Positions 46,736-56,027 of a DNA stretch of 64,000 nt are shown one piece after another. The stretch spans positions 496,001-560,000 of the forward strand of contig NZ_JAIVFT010000002.1 of NCBI RefSeq assembly GCF_020829665.1, read 5' to 3'. The notes beneath the pieces are model-generated. The model saw only the letters and a list, made by a program, of their open reading frames with translations. It was not told the DNA's origin and ran no database searches. The translations under genes and the position numbers were made by a program. Source of the stretch: Nostoc sp. CHAB 5824 (GTDB lineage: Bacteria; Cyanobacteriota; Cyanobacteriia; Cyanobacteriales; Nostocaceae). Numbering within the stretch: position 1 is the stretch's first letter; each line of letters begins with the position of its first letter.

Positions 46736-47293
46736 TCAGTCGCTGGGAAAACTTCCTCGTTTTTTTCGCGCTTCCATTGCCTTTTCCAGCAAATCTAGCA
46801 ATCCTGGGGCTTCTTCTTGGATACTTAGTAACAGTCTTTCCCCAAGTTCTATATTTCCCGGATCAAAACCTGTTGCCATAACTTCTTTCAGGCGAGGTAT
46901 TGCTATGCCATCCACAATCTGAATCAACCCACTCAGACAACGGTGAAATTGTTTTTCTGTGAGAATCGAGTCTTCTAGAGGAAACTCAATAATTGCACGG
47001 ATTTCGCCATCGGATGGGTCATACTCCCATTGCAACATTTTGGTTTCCCAGGAAATGGCAAGCATCGTCTGTAAGATAACTCCCTTGTGAGGATGGTCTT
47101 GAATTCCTGTCAGAACTTGAGGGGCAAATACCCGGAAAAATTTTCCCTCTTCATCCAGTTGGACAACTATTAGGAAATCTTCTAGGTTATCAGCCTCCAC
47201 ACCTGTTATAATCCGGTCTTCTTTATCATCAAAACGGTAGTCCCAACCAAGGTTGTCTAAATAATTGGCAATCTGTTTGAGGTTAGCTCCCAT
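46736..47293 (-). CDS. YbjN-domain protein
   Basis: 185 residues. LKQIANYLDNLGWDYRFDDK, FRVFAPQVLTGIQD and LDEEGKFFRVF together with KQFHRCLSGLIQIVDGIAIP fit YbjN/type III secretion chaperone-like proteins common in cyanobacteria, of unknown function. It has an acidic character and no signal peptide. The gene runs minus strand, 77 bp before the DUF3318 gene, and a 537-bp gap precedes it. Confidence 0.8.
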   Translation of the reverse strand: MGANLKQIANYLDNLGWDYRFDDKEDRIITGVEADNLEDFLIVVQLDEEGKFFRVFAPQVLTGIQDHPHKGVILQTMLAISWETKMLQWEYDPSDGEIRAIIEFPLEDSILTEKQFHRCLSGLIQIVDGIAIPRLKEVMATGFDPGNIELGERLLLSIQEEAPGLLDLLEKAMEARKKRGSFPSD

Positions 47294-47830
47294 AAAAGCC
47301 TCATAAGGAACGGTGGAGCAGCTGTTACCAGACCTAGTTTAACCTGCTAGGGGTAGTTGTTTAGGTCGGTGTGGCTACAAGCGATCGCATAGAAGTATGC
47401 AATTAGAGTATTGGGCATGGGGCATTGAAGATAAGAAAAACAAATGCTCATTCTGCGCTGTGAATGATATTCTCTGAAAAAATTTTGCTCATTATTAAAG
47501 AATTGATAATTACTTTTTTCCAAATTTTAGCCAGTGAACGATATAACACTAACTCACTTAAATTTTAATATTATTTTATAGGTTTAATGAATGTATTGCT
47601 AAATTAAGCATGGTGGCAGGATTTTAAATTAAACTCGAAAGCTGAAGTCGAGTTGAGATAGTTTATGCAAGCATCTGAGACTTTTGAAAAGATAAGTAAA
47701 AACTTCAAACACTGCTTTTAAAAGCCAATAAATATAGCACAGAGACTGGTAAAGTTTTATATTACAAGCAACAAATTGTTTTAACGGAATGATTGTAGTG
47801 AGCAATACATTTTTTATTATCTAGTAATTT
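47294..47830. other. 537-bp region between YbjN gene and natF
   Basis: An AT-rich divergent promoter region. It contains a HIP1 octamer near 47382 and a GTAGTGAGCAATAC (47795-47808) that fits the NtcA consensus GTA-N8-TAC. No gene, repeat array or RNA is recognised. Confidence 0.4.
47795..47808 (+). promoter_or_regulatory. Possible NtcA box upstream of natF
   Basis: GTAGTGAGCAATAC equals GTA-N8-TAC. It ends 22 bp before the natF ATG and a TATTAT lies at 47815-47820. That spacing is too short for a classic NtcA class II promoter (about 22 bp to the -10), and the motif is expected by chance several times per window. Weak. Confidence 0.25.
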
Positions 47831-48919
47831 ATGAAGTTCATGCGTAAATCAGCTTTAATTTTAGCGATCGCACCTCTAGTCTTTGCAATCGCTGCTTGTG
47901 ATGGAGATTCAGGACAAACAGCAAATACAGCTAGCACTCCAGGCAATAATTCAGCAGCACCAGCAACTAGAAATCGCTGGGATAGTATTAAAAGTCGTGG
48001 TCAGCTAACTTGCGGTGTCAGCGGCGAAGTGCCAGGGTTTAGCTTTGTGGGAACTGATGGTAAATATAGTGGCATTGATGTAGATATCTGTCGGGCGATC
48101 GCAGCAGCTTTATTTGACAACTCAGATGCAGTAGAATTTCGCAATCTCAATTCTAAAGAGCGGTTTACAGCTTTGCAAACTGGCGAAGTAGACATTCTCA
48201 GCCGCAACACTACTTGGACACTGAGCCGGGATACCTCTGTAGGTCTAGAATTTGCACCTGTGGTCTTTTACGACGGACAAGCCATAATGGTTCGCAAAAA
48301 TAGCAACATTAAGTCACTGGCAGACCTGAAGGCTAAAGCAATCTGCGTTCAAACTGGTACGACTACAGAACAGAACTTAGCAGACCAAATGCGGAAAAGG
48401 GGCATCACTTACAAACCCGTTGTCTTTGAAGACGTTAACGTTACCTTTGCTACTTATGCCGAAGGTCGTTGCGATGGCATTACAGCTGACCGTTCAGCAT
48501 TAGTTTCGCGGGGGACAATTTTACCCAAACCAGAAGATAACGTGATTCTCAATGAAGTGATATCTTCAGAACCTCTAGCACCAGCAGTTGCTAAAGGGGA
48601 TATTAAATGGGGAGATGCTGTTAAATGGGTGGTTTATTCCCTAGTAAAAGCTGAAGAATTGGGCATTACTTCTGAGAATGTGGGTCAGTTTGCCACTAGT
48701 ACTGATCCAGATGTTAAACGCTTTTTAGGAACCGAAGGCAACCTTGGCGAAGGACTCGGCTTAACAAACGACTTTGCAGCCAGAATAATTAAGCACGTTG
48801 GTAACTACGCCGAAATTTACGATCGCAACCTCGGCCCAAAGACAAAACTCAATCTAGCTCGTGGTCAAAATCAACTTTGGAGCAAAGGCGGACTGCTTTA
48901 TTCTCCGCCGTTTCGGTAG
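47831..48919 (+). CDS. natF: Polar amino-acid ABC transporter, solute-binding lipoprotein
   Basis: 362 residues with a lipoprotein signal (LAIAPLVFAIAAC, lipidated Cys23) and a linker rich in Ser/Ala/Asn. The binding fold follows (SIKSRGQLTCGVSGEVPGFS and SGIDVDICRAIAAALFD, then EFRNLNSKERFTALQTGEVD and GQAIMVRKNSNIKSLADLK). With the three next genes it matches the NatF-NatG-NatH-BgtA transporter of Anabaena (acidic and neutral polar amino acids). It may have a second start at Met4. The membrane-proximal location is the periplasmic face. Confidence 0.9.
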   Translation: MKFMRKSALILAIAPLVFAIAACDGDSGQTANTASTPGNNSAAPATRNRWDSIKSRGQLTCGVSGEVPGFSFVGTDGKYSGIDVDICRAIAAALFDNSDAVEFRNLNSKERFTALQTGEVDILSRNTTWTLSRDTSVGLEFAPVVFYDGQAIMVRKNSNIKSLADLKAKAICVQTGTTTEQNLADQMRKRGITYKPVVFEDVNVTFATYAEGRCDGITADRSALVSRGTILPKPEDNVILNEVISSEPLAPAVAKGDIKWGDAVKWVVYSLVKAEELGITSENVGQFATSTDPDVKRFLGTEGNLGEGLGLTNDFAARIIKHVGNYAEIYDRNLGPKTKLNLARGQNQLWSKGGLLYSPPFR

Positions 48920-48936
48920 AAGAGATGAGAAGAATA

Positions 48937-48990
48937 ACTCATGCCAAATAACAAATGATTAATGACTAATGACTAATGACAAATTCAAAA
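48937..48990. repeat. STRR right-arm array at the natG start
   Basis: AACAAATGATTAATGACTAAT followed by ATGACTAATGACAAAT units. The natG start codon is one of the units. No matching left arm is seen here, so it is a half element. Confidence 0.7.
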
Positions 48991-49902
48991 CCGCTTATAT
49001 GGCGTGATGTCCGCTTTTGGAGGATTGTTGGGCAACTAATTGCCGTATTTTTAGCAGTAGTAGCAGTAGTAATACTGTGGGGCAATCTCAAGCGTAATTT
49101 GCAGCAATTGGGTATTCAGTTTGGCTTTGATTTTCTTAAGCAACAAGCATCTTTTGATATTGGCGAGACACTGATTACCTACAAACCGACTGATACCTAT
49201 AGTCATGCTTTATGGGTGGGGTTAATTAACTCCTTGCGCGTGGCGATTGTAGGTATTTTGCTCACAACAATTGTAGGAGTAGGTGCTGGGATCGCCCGAC
49301 TTTCCGACAACTGGCTAGTGCGGAATATCACGATGGTTTATGTAGAGGTTTTCCGCAATACGCCCTTGCTGCTGCAATTGCTATTTTGGTACTTTGCTGT
49401 TTTTCTCAGTTTCCCTAAAACAGGAAATCAGATATCCCTTTGGGGCTTTATTGGTGTTAGTCAAAATGGCTTAAAACTCCCTTGGTTTACCTTATCCCCA
49501 GAGTTTTCAGCTTTGCTGTTGGGATTAACTTTTTACACGGGTGCGTTTATTGCTGAAATTGTTCGAGGTGGGATTCAATCAGTATCTAAGGGACAATGGG
49601 AAGCAGCGCGATCGCTAGGATTAAAACCAGGGTTAGTTATGCGGCTGGTGATTTTTCCCCAAGCCTTGCGGGTAATTATTCCACCATTGACGAGTCAATA
49701 TCTTAATTTGACAAAAAATACCAGTTTAGCAATCGCAATCGGCTACCCCGATATTTATTTTGTCGCCTCTACAACTTTTAACCAAACGGGGAAAGCCGTA
49801 GAAGTGATATTACTGATTATGCTCACCTATCTCACCCTAAGTTTGACCATCTCTGTAGTGATGAATTTATTCAATCGCACTGTGCAAATTAAAGAGAGAT
49901 GA
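48976..49902 (+). CDS. natG: Amino-acid ABC transporter permease
   Basis: 308 residues with membrane helices and the C-terminal EAA loop motif ([20 protein letters not shown]). The coupling helix sequence [18 protein letters not shown] and [11 protein letters not shown] are typical of the polar amino-acid permease family. It starts at an ATG within the repeat ATGACAAAT. Its stop overlaps by 4 bp a frame that runs through the minisatellite to natH. Confidence 0.93.
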   Translation: MTNSKPLIWRDVRFWRIVGQLIAVFLAVVAVVILWGNLKRNLQQLGIQFGFDFLKQQASFDIGETLITYKPTDTYSHALWVGLINSLRVAIVGILLTTIVGVGAGIARLSDNWLVRNITMVYVEVFRNTPLLLQLLFWYFAVFLSFPKTGNQISLWGFIGVSQNGLKLPWFTLSPEFSALLLGLTFYTGAFIAEIVRGGIQSVSKGQWEAARSLGLKPGLVMRLVIFPQALRVIIPPLTSQYLNLTKNTSLAIAIGYPDIYFVASTTFNQTGKAVEVILLIMLTYLTLSLTISVVMNLFNRTVQIKER

Positions 49903-49952
49903 GGGGGATAAGGGAGATGGGAGAGATGAGGAAACATTTAAGGCTGACATTT

Positions 49953-50204
49953 GAGCCTTTGAACTCGGAAGTTGCACCTCTGAACTCGAAAGTTGAGCCT
50001 TTGAACTCGGAAGTTGAGCCTTTGAACTCGAAAGTTGAGCCTTTGAACTCGGAAGTTGAGCCTCTGAACTCGGAAGTTGCACCTCTGAACTCGAAAGTTG
50101 AGCCTTTGAACTCGGAAGTTGAGCCTCTGAAATCGGAAGTTGAGCCTCTGAACTCGGAAGTTGCACCTCTGAACTCGAAAGTTGAGTTTCTGAGGTTAAA
50201 GTAT
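49953..50204. repeat. 21-bp minisatellite between natG and natH
   Basis: Eleven full units of about GAGCCTTTGAACTCGGAAGTT (49953-50183) plus a degenerate twelfth. Unit variants at fixed positions (GAGCCT/GCACCT, TTT/TCT, GGAAG/GAAAG) form a higher-order pattern. All six frames stay largely open because 21 is divisible by 3. The plus frame 49899-50234 encodes heptads [14 protein letters not shown]; its ATG overlaps the natG stop (ATGA) and its end overlaps the natH start by 11 bp. Whether it is translated is unknown. Confidence 0.9.
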
Positions 50205-50223
50205 GAGCCTTTACAAATGACCA

Positions 50224-51375
50224 ATGACAAATGACAAATTAACTTGGCTGCGTAAAAACCTATTCAGTACTTGGTACAACAGCTTGTTAACTGTTGTCTG
50301 TTTGGTGTTGCTGTTTTGGGTAGTGCGAGGAATTCTAACTTGGGCAACTACCCAAGCACAATGGGCGGTAATTCAGGTTAATTTACGTTTATTTTTAGTC
50401 GGTAGGTTTCCTCAAACGTTCTATTGGCGAACTTGGATTGTGCTGGCGATCGCTTCGAGTTTAGGCGTTATAACTGCGGGTGTATTCGTTGGAAAACAAC
50501 AGTTAAAAAAGCGTAGAATTGCTGTTTTTGCTTTCATAACTGGTGTTTTATTAATTTTTCTACCGCTAGACTTTACAGCCCGTCTCTGGTTATTATTAAT
50601 TGCACTTTTGCTAGTTGCAGGTTTTTGGTTTGGAGGAAAGTTTACTAAAGTACTAAGTCCTTGGCTTTCTCTATTATGGTTACTGTCTTTCCCCATTATT
50701 CTTTGGCTAATTGGCGGTGGATTTGGATTGCAACCTGTATCTACAAATTTGTGGAATGGTTTACTACTTACCCTACTGATGGCAGCAATCAGTATTGTGC
50801 TTTCCTTTCCCATTGGAATTTTACTGGCTTTAGGGCGCACAAGCAATTTACCCGTAGTACGTTGGTTTTCCATTCTGTACATTGAAATCGTCAGGGGAGT
50901 ACCACTGATTGGGATTTTGTTCCTCGCTCAGGTAATGCTGCCATTATTTTTATCAGCAAATGTGCGTTTAGATCGGGTACTACGAGCAATTGTTGGATTG
51001 ATTTTATTTAGTGCTGCATATATGGCAGAAAACGTGCGCGGTGGACTCCAATCAGTTCCTCGCGGGCAAATTGAAGCTGCGAAAGTGCTAGGATTAAATA
51101 CACCCTTGATAGTGATATTAATTGTTCTACCTCAAGCCTTACGTACCGTTATTCCTGTGATCGTTGGTCAGTTTATTGGCTTATTTAAAGACACTTCGTT
51201 ATTATCTTTGGTGGGTTTAGTAGAACTAACAGGTATTGCCCGTTCCATATTGGCACAACCACAATTTATTGGTCGCTATGCAGAAGTTTATCTGTTTATT
51301 GGATTGATTTACTGGCTATTTTGTTACTCCATGTCATTGGCTTCTCGGCGCTTAGAGAGACAGTTGAGCCATTAG
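50224..51375 (+). CDS. natH: Amino-acid ABC transporter permease
   Basis: 383 residues, longer than natG because of extra N-terminal helices ([20 protein letters not shown] and neighbours). The C-terminal permease domain has [40 protein letters not shown] and [19 protein letters not shown]. The start ATG is again inside a repeat unit (ATGACAAATGACAAATTAAC). It forms the channel with natG, driven by bgtA. Confidence 0.93.
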   Translation: MTNDKLTWLRKNLFSTWYNSLLTVVCLVLLFWVVRGILTWATTQAQWAVIQVNLRLFLVGRFPQTFYWRTWIVLAIASSLGVITAGVFVGKQQLKKRRIAVFAFITGVLLIFLPLDFTARLWLLLIALLLVAGFWFGGKFTKVLSPWLSLLWLLSFPIILWLIGGGFGLQPVSTNLWNGLLLTLLMAAISIVLSFPIGILLALGRTSNLPVVRWFSILYIEIVRGVPLIGILFLAQVMLPLFLSANVRLDRVLRAIVGLILFSAAYMAENVRGGLQSVPRGQIEAAKVLGLNTPLIVILIVLPQALRTVIPVIVGQFIGLFKDTSLLSLVGLVELTGIARSILAQPQFIGRYAEVYLFIGLIYWLFCYSMSLASRRLERQLSH

Positions 51376-51392
51376 TCATTGGTCATTGGTCA
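51364..51392. repeat. STRR left-arm units, natH-bgtA
   Basis: AGCCATTAGTCATTGGTCAT and GGTCATT units run from the last codons of natH into the spacer. The final Ser-His codons of natH (AGCCAT) are part of the repeat. Confidence 0.65.
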
Positions 51393-51430
51393 TTATAAAA
51401 ATAATATTCATTATTTGGACTTTAAATAAT

Positions 51431-52171
51431 ATGTCAGAGATCCAATCAATAATTATTGCTGAAGATGTTCACAAGTGGTATGGAAAATTCCACGTTCTTC
51501 AGGGTGTAAGCTTAACAGTCAATCGTGGAGAAGTAGTAGTATTGATGGGGCCATCGGGTTCAGGAAAATCTACCTTTATCCGTACATTTAACGCTCTAGA
51601 AGAATACCAAAAGGGAAAAATTGAAATTGACGGCATTACCCTCAGCCATGACTTGCGAAATATTGAAACGATTCGCAAAGAAGTGGGAATGGTATTTCAG
51701 CAATTTAATTTATTTCCTCATCTCACAGTATTGCAAAATATTTCTTTAGCACCAATTTGGGTACGGCGATCGCAAAAGGCAAAAGCTGAAGAATTGGCAA
51801 TGCAACTATTAGAAAGAGTGGGAATTTTAGAACAGGCGCAAAAATATCCAGGACAGTTATCTGGTGGACAACAGCAACGAGTAGCGATCGCTCGTGCTTT
51901 AGCCATGCAACCAAAAATTATGCTGTTTGACGAACCCACTTCAGCCTTAGATCCAGAAATGGTACGAGAAGTTTTAGATGTAATGCGAGGTCTTGCCCGT
52001 GATGGGATGACAATGGTAGTCGTCACCCATGAAGTTGGATTTGCCCGCGAAGTTGCCGACCGAGTTATTCTCATGGATAGCGGTACTCTCATCGAGTCAG
52101 CCACCCCTGACAACTTTTTCAGCAACCCCAAAGAAGAAAGAACACGCAAGTTTTTGTCACAAATTCTCTAA
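51431..52171 (+). CDS. bgtA: Amino-acid ABC transporter ATPase
   Basis: 246 residues from the ATG at 51431; an in-frame GTG at 51386 would add unsupported residues from the repeat. Walker [10 protein letters not shown] (40-48), signature [20 protein letters not shown], Walker [17 protein letters not shown] and the switch His in [20 protein letters not shown] are intact. In Anabaena BgtA is shared by two transporters (polar and basic amino acids); whether that is so here cannot be seen. Confidence 0.92.
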   Translation: MSEIQSIIIAEDVHKWYGKFHVLQGVSLTVNRGEVVVLMGPSGSGKSTFIRTFNALEEYQKGKIEIDGITLSHDLRNIETIRKEVGMVFQQFNLFPHLTVLQNISLAPIWVRRSQKAKAEELAMQLLERVGILEQAQKYPGQLSGGQQQRVAIARALAMQPKIMLFDEPTSALDPEMVREVLDVMRGLARDGMTMVVVTHEVGFAREVADRVILMDSGTLIESATPDNFFSNPKEERTRKFLSQIL

Positions 52172-52221
52172 AACCTCTGCGCTACTTTGCGCTTAACTTT
52201 GCGCCCCTCTGCGTTTCACTC

Positions 52222-53016
52222 CTAACCCTTTTGTCCCACAACTTCACACCAAGCTTGAGCAAAAAATCCATCTGGGTGCTGGCTCCATTCTCGCAAACCG
52301 TTACTCATTGCTGTAAGCAATCGCTCATCAGTCCAACCTTTCTCTACAGCTCCATCCACCTTTGCAGAAGCCTCAATTCGCAGCGCCAAATATTCTGTAG
52401 CTTCACTCAGCGGCTCATAACATTGATAAGAAGCCGAAGCTTTGATATTAGTAAACCCACTTTGGCGTACCAGAGCGCATAACTCTCTACCTACGTCAGG
52501 ATTACCAGAATTATGCTGCTGGAGCCACTTGTAATAAGAAAATGCTTTTTCCAGTTCTGGTGTAGACGGTGCAATCAAAAACCCGCCCCAGTCAGGACTA
52601 CGAAGCCCAACAATTCCCCCTGGTTTCAAAACTCGCCACAGTTCCCGTAACGCCTGCACTGGTTCTTGGAGATGCTCAAACAGCGCATGAGAAAAGATTG
52701 CATCAAACGAGTTATCCGGGAAGGGTAAAGCATAAATATTCGCCTCCAGAAAATTAGCGTTACTGACACCTTGGTTCAAAGCACTTTCAGCAGCTATGCG
52801 AATTTGAGAAGCTTCGCGATCAATACCCGTAAGCGTACCAGGGAAAATTGCTTTTGCTAAACCCAAAGCGATCGTCCCAGGCCCGCAACCACAATCTAAC
52901 AATTTCATCCCTGGACGTAAATAAGGCTTAAAAAACGCACCATAAGTATCTAAGCTGCGTTTTGCCATGAAATTCGTCGCATAACTTGAATAGCCTGGAG
53001 TATACTTTTCCTGCAT
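52222..53016 (-). CDS. SAM-dependent methyltransferase
   Basis: 264 residues from the ATG at 53016 (longer alternatives begin at 53052 and 53115). The motif I LLDCGCGPGTIALGLAKAIF, then GIDREASQI and FPDNSFDAIFSHALFEHLQE (motif post I, IV), and LWRVLKPGGIVGLRSPDW are classical class I SAM methyltransferase motifs. The substrate is not evident. It is divergent from the LysR gene (103 bp), which suggests that the regulator may control it. Confidence 0.85.
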   Translation of the reverse strand: MQEKYTPGYSSYATNFMAKRSLDTYGAFFKPYLRPGMKLLDCGCGPGTIALGLAKAIFPGTLTGIDREASQIRIAAESALNQGVSNANFLEANIYALPFPDNSFDAIFSHALFEHLQEPVQALRELWRVLKPGGIVGLRSPDWGGFLIAPSTPELEKAFSYYKWLQQHNSGNPDVGRELCALVRQSGFTNIKASASYQCYEPLSEATEYLALRIEASAKVDGAVEKGWTDERLLTAMSNGLREWSQHPDGFFAQAWCEVVGQKG

Positions 53017-53119
53017 TGCTCTGATTCCCCGCGATATTTGTATGAGTATCATAAGCAAGTACTTTTCAGATGTCCAATATATATTTAAATAAAATTGAAA
53101 CTTATAAAATATCAAAAAA

Positions 53120-54001
53120 ATGGAACTGCGACACCTGCGCTACTTTATTGCTGTCGCTGAAGAACTGCACTTCAGTAGAGCCGCCGAGCGATTGCACATT
53201 GCTCAACCGCCCTTAAGCCAGCAAATTCAGCAACTAGAGGCGCAATTGGGAGTAGAACTATTTCATCGCAAAACCAAGCGACAGGTGCAGTTAACGGAAG
53301 CTGGACAAGTGTTTTTGCAAGAAACTTATCTACTTTTGGCTCAACTGGAAAAAGCCATTGAGCTAACTCAAAAAACGGGAAGAGGTGAAAAGGGACAATT
53401 ACGAATTGGGTTTACTAGTTTAGTAACCTACGATTTGCTTCCTGTGATTTTGCGACGGTTTCGAGAACAGTTTCCAGAAGTAGAGTTGGTATTGCAGGAA
53501 TTAACTACGACTCAGCAGGAGCAAGCGCTACAGCATCGCCGCATTCATGTAGGTTTTGCCCATCCGCCCTTAGAAGGCAACACACTTAATCAAGAGTGCA
53601 TTCAACAAGAAACTTTAATTGTGGCTATGTTGGAAACTCATCCCTTAGCTGAACAAGAAAAGATTTCAGTGCGATCGCTAGTAAACGAAAACTTTATCAT
53701 GTTCCCTCGCCATTTGGGCCCCGGACTTTATGACCAAATTGTAAGTCTTTGCCAGCAAGCAAATTTCAGCCCGAAAGTGACTCAAGAAGCGATTCAGATG
53801 CAGACAATTATCGGATTGGTTTCAGCAGGAATGGGGATTGCGATCGCACCGTCTTCATTGCAAAATCTTCAGAGGGTTGGTGTAGTTTATCGCGCTGTAG
53901 AGGAGAAAACACCACTAGTAGAAACGGCTGTAGTGTGGCGAGAAGAGGATATGACACCTGTACTAAAGGAATTTCTGCAAATTGTCATGAGTATCTTTTG
54001 A
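53120..54001 (+). CDS. LysR-family transcriptional regulator
   Basis: 293 residues. The winged HTH is at 1-60 (MELRHLRYFIAVAEELHFSR, then AERLHIAQPPLSQQIQQLEA) and the effector domain follows with the usual FTSLVTYDLLPVILRRFREQ. It is divergent from the methyltransferase. A GATA-N10-TATC symmetry (53032-53049, GATATTTGTATGAGTATC) in the intergenic region is a possible but weak binding site. Effector unknown. Confidence 0.92.
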   Translation: MELRHLRYFIAVAEELHFSRAAERLHIAQPPLSQQIQQLEAQLGVELFHRKTKRQVQLTEAGQVFLQETYLLLAQLEKAIELTQKTGRGEKGQLRIGFTSLVTYDLLPVILRRFREQFPEVELVLQELTTTQQEQALQHRRIHVGFAHPPLEGNTLNQECIQQETLIVAMLETHPLAEQEKISVRSLVNENFIMFPRHLGPGLYDQIVSLCQQANFSPKVTQEAIQMQTIIGLVSAGMGIAIAPSSLQNLQRVGVVYRAVEEKTPLVETAVVWREEDMTPVLKEFLQIVMSIF

Positions 54002-54161
54002 GAGATGACTACTTTCTGCTTGCAAAGACGTTATGCGAACAAGAGTTAGCTTTATTTTTGCCAATCTATATTATTTCGTAAAAAAAAATTGCTAGATTGT
54101 CAATGTATTATTGAAATGGAAATTCTTAAATCAAGCACTGCCATAAATTGGAATTAAACCT

Positions 54162-54578
54162 GTGTCTGCTAAAGATGCTTTTCATACAGTTGTCAAGACA
54201 GCACTTGAGAAAGAAGGGTGGTTAATCACTCATGATCCTTATGCTCTCCAGGCGGGAACCCTTGAGCTATATATTGATTTAGGAGCAGAAAAAGTTATTG
54301 CAGCCGAAAAAGAAGGACAAAAAATAGCTGTTGAAATTAAAAGTTTTTTGAGTCCTTCAAAAATCACAGAACTTTATGCTGCATTAGGACAATTTATTAT
54401 TTACCGAATTGCTTTACAAAAACAAGAAGCCACTCGCACTTTATATTTAGCAGTTCCTAGTACTGTTTACAATGAGTTTTTTATACTTCCATTTATCCAA
54501 TCTGTCATTCAAAGTAATCAACTCTGTTTACTAATTTATAATATTGAACAGGAGGCGATCGCCCAATGGCAAAGCTAG
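54162..54578 (+). CDS. xisH: XisH-family protein
   Basis: 138 residues. XisH is one of two proteins known to be needed, with XisF, for excision of the fdxN element in Anabaena. MSAKDAFHTVVKTALEKEGW, then IDLGAEKVIAAEKEGQKIAV and EIKSF give a PD-(D/E)XK-like pattern (Asp39, Glu58-x-Lys60), compatible with a nuclease fold. It starts with GTG and overlaps xisI by 13 bp. No recombinase gene is nearby, so this is one of the free-standing copies common in cyanobacteria. Confidence 0.9.
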   Translation: MSAKDAFHTVVKTALEKEGWLITHDPYALQAGTLELYIDLGAEKVIAAEKEGQKIAVEIKSFLSPSKITELYAALGQFIIYRIALQKQEATRTLYLAVPSTVYNEFFILPFIQSVIQSNQLCLLIYNIEQEAIAQWQS

Positions 54579-54898
54579 ACCAATATCGACAATATATTAA
54601 GAATTTACTTCAACAACATGCGAGTATTGTTTGGGATAATCGCATTCAAGCACAGACAATTTTTGATACAGAACATGATCATTATCAATTAGTTTATGTA
54701 GGTTGGCGGGAGCAAGACCGCATATATGGGCCTGTTCTCCATCTAGATATTATTGACGAAAAAATCTGGATTCAGCAAGATGGAACAGAGGTAGGAATTG
54801 CTAATGAATTGGTTGAATTAGGTGTCCCAAAAGAGGATATTGTTTTAGGTTTTCAGTTACCTTCTGTGCGTAAATATACAGATTTTGCTGTTAGTTAA
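54566..54898 (+). CDS. xisI: XisI-family protein
   Basis: 110 residues. MAKLDQYRQYIKNLLQQHAS, FDTEHDHYQLVYVGWREQDR, LHLDIIDEKIWIQQDGTEVG and KEDIVLGFQLPSVRKYTDFA are constant XisI features. It always accompanies xisH and overlaps it. Its biochemical role is not known. The stop overlaps by 8 bp the end of the minus-strand gene that follows. Confidence 0.92.
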   Translation: MAKLDQYRQYIKNLLQQHASIVWDNRIQAQTIFDTEHDHYQLVYVGWREQDRIYGPVLHLDIIDEKIWIQQDGTEVGIANELVELGVPKEDIVLGFQLPSVRKYTDFAVS

Positions 54899-55157
54899 AA
54901 GCGGGTTTTAAGCCGCGTTCAACAGCTACTTTAAAGGCTTTTGCTTTACTTATTAAGCCACGTCGGTAGACCTGCATGAGTTCATCTAGTTGACGAACTT
55001 CTGCATCATTAAGCTGTCCCTCTCGGTGACGCATTTGCAAGTCACTGAAAACGTCTTGCTGCTGAGTTTCCATCTGCATATCGCACAGAGATAAAACCTT
55101 CTCATCTGGTAATGACTCGATAGCTAGTTCAGTGATAGCGCGGTCAATTTCAGCCAT
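54891..55157 (-). CDS. Small conserved protein of 88 residues
   Basis: Starts MAEIDRAITELAIESLPDEK and has the helix-rich RHREGQLNDAEVRQLDELMQ and YRRGLISKAKAFKVAVERGL. It is predicted helical and soluble. Family not recognised; small proteins of this kind often occur beside toxin-antitoxin genes in cyanobacteria. Its last 8 bp overlap the xisI end, convergent. It is upstream of the YoeB/YefM pair on the other side by 110 bp but not in the same operon direction with certainty. Confidence 0.65.
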   Translation of the reverse strand: MAEIDRAITELAIESLPDEKVLSLCDMQMETQQQDVFSDLQMRHREGQLNDAEVRQLDELMQVYRRGLISKAKAFKVAVERGLKPAFN

Positions 55158-55267
55158 TTTCTACCTGCTTGCCTTTTACTTATGATTGTATCTGCGATCG
55201 CTCTGCATCTTCTGGTTAAAAAAGAGCGATCGCTTGAACTAAAACAATATCCCAGCCTTAATAACCT

Positions 55268-55531
55268 TTATTGCCCATAATGATATTTGCAAGTCAAAAT
55301 AATCAATAAATCTTCTTGCACTTTGTAAACTAATCTATGTTCATCTGTGATCTGCCTTGACCAGTAACCTTGTAGTTCATATTTTAATGGCTCTGGCTTC
55401 TCTATCCCCGCAAAAGGATCTCTTTGTATATTTCTAATCAGTTCCAATATTTTTTTAAAAATTTTCTTATCTTCTGTTGCCCACTGACCTAATTGCTCAA
55501 AAGCTTCTGGTTCAAAGGTAATTTTTTTCAT
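55268..55531 (-). CDS. YoeB/Txe-like mRNA interferase toxin
   Basis: About 87 residues. The order MKKITFEPEAFEQLGQWATE, then IQRDPFAGIEKPEPLKYELQ, GYWSRQITDEHRLVYKVQED and the tail CKYHYGQ fits the RelE-fold YoeB/Txe family, where the C-terminal His-Tyr is catalytic. It would cleave mRNA in the ribosomal A site. It overlaps the upstream antitoxin gene by about 20 bp. The ATG at 55537 is an alternative, two residues longer. Confidence 0.88.
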   Translation of the reverse strand: MKKITFEPEAFEQLGQWATEDKKIFKKILELIRNIQRDPFAGIEKPEPLKYELQGYWSRQITDEHRLVYKVQEDLLIILTCKYHYGQ

Positions 55532-55763
55532 ATTCATCTAAATCTACATAAATTAGATTTCCTTTTTCTACATTCTCCAAAGCTTTGAGCAGATGTTTTT
55601 TATTAACCTCTGATTTTAAAAGATAAGTAGTTTCATCCTCTTCATCTGGTGTTTCAACTAACACGATGACTTCTACAACAGTTCCTTCTGGTAATTCCGT
55701 TGCAGACAGTTCAATCTTGCCATCTTTTCCGACAATAGCCTTTTGTTTAATTCCACTAAGCAT
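55512..55763 (-). CDS. Antitoxin of a YefM-YoeB-like pair
   Basis: 83 residues. The first part (GIKQKAIVGKDGKIELSATE) looks like a small beta-strand domain of SpoVT/AbrB kind, unlike the usual Phd/YefM N-terminus. The C-terminus (TTYLLKSEVNKKHLLKALEN, then EYEK) is YefM-like and should wrap the toxin. The toxin start lies inside its last codons, the usual coupling. Probably autoregulated. Confidence 0.8.
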   Translation of the reverse strand: MLSGIKQKAIVGKDGKIELSATELPEGTVVEVIVLVETPDEEDETTYLLKSEVNKKHLLKALENVEKGNLIYVDLDEYEKNYL

Positions 55764-56027
55764 AATTCCTGTTTACTCCTATTTTTACCACTTTATTTTA
55801 ACTGTATCTGACTTAGATGAGATTTGAGCGATCGCCATATTTTTTTGAGGTTTTTTAAAAGAGCGATCGTTACAAACTATGAAGCAGTTTCAAAAGCTGG
55901 TTTGAATTAAGTTCACTACCTGAAGTAAAACAGGATGAAGCAGAATTTATCTACATCATCCCATCTAAACATTTAAACTTACAAATATGCAGTTATTCAA
56001 TTTTTATATACTAGTGATTGTTATACT

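Noticed and set aside
47795..47808. Firm NtcA promoter for natF
   Set aside because: GTA-N8-TAC is common by chance in this much AT-rich DNA and the distance to the -10 is not canonical; kept only as a weak candidate.
49953..50204. Possible CRISPR array
   Set aside because: Units are contiguous 21-bp repeats with no unique spacers and no cas genes.
49867..50230. Minus-strand frames of 99 and 113 residues across the minisatellite
   Set aside because: The 21-bp unit is divisible by three, so several frames stay open by construction; no start context, no neighbours in that direction.
54162..54898. Part of an fdxN-type excision element
   Set aside because: Only xisH and xisI are present; no xisF recombinase, no nif genes or recombination site.
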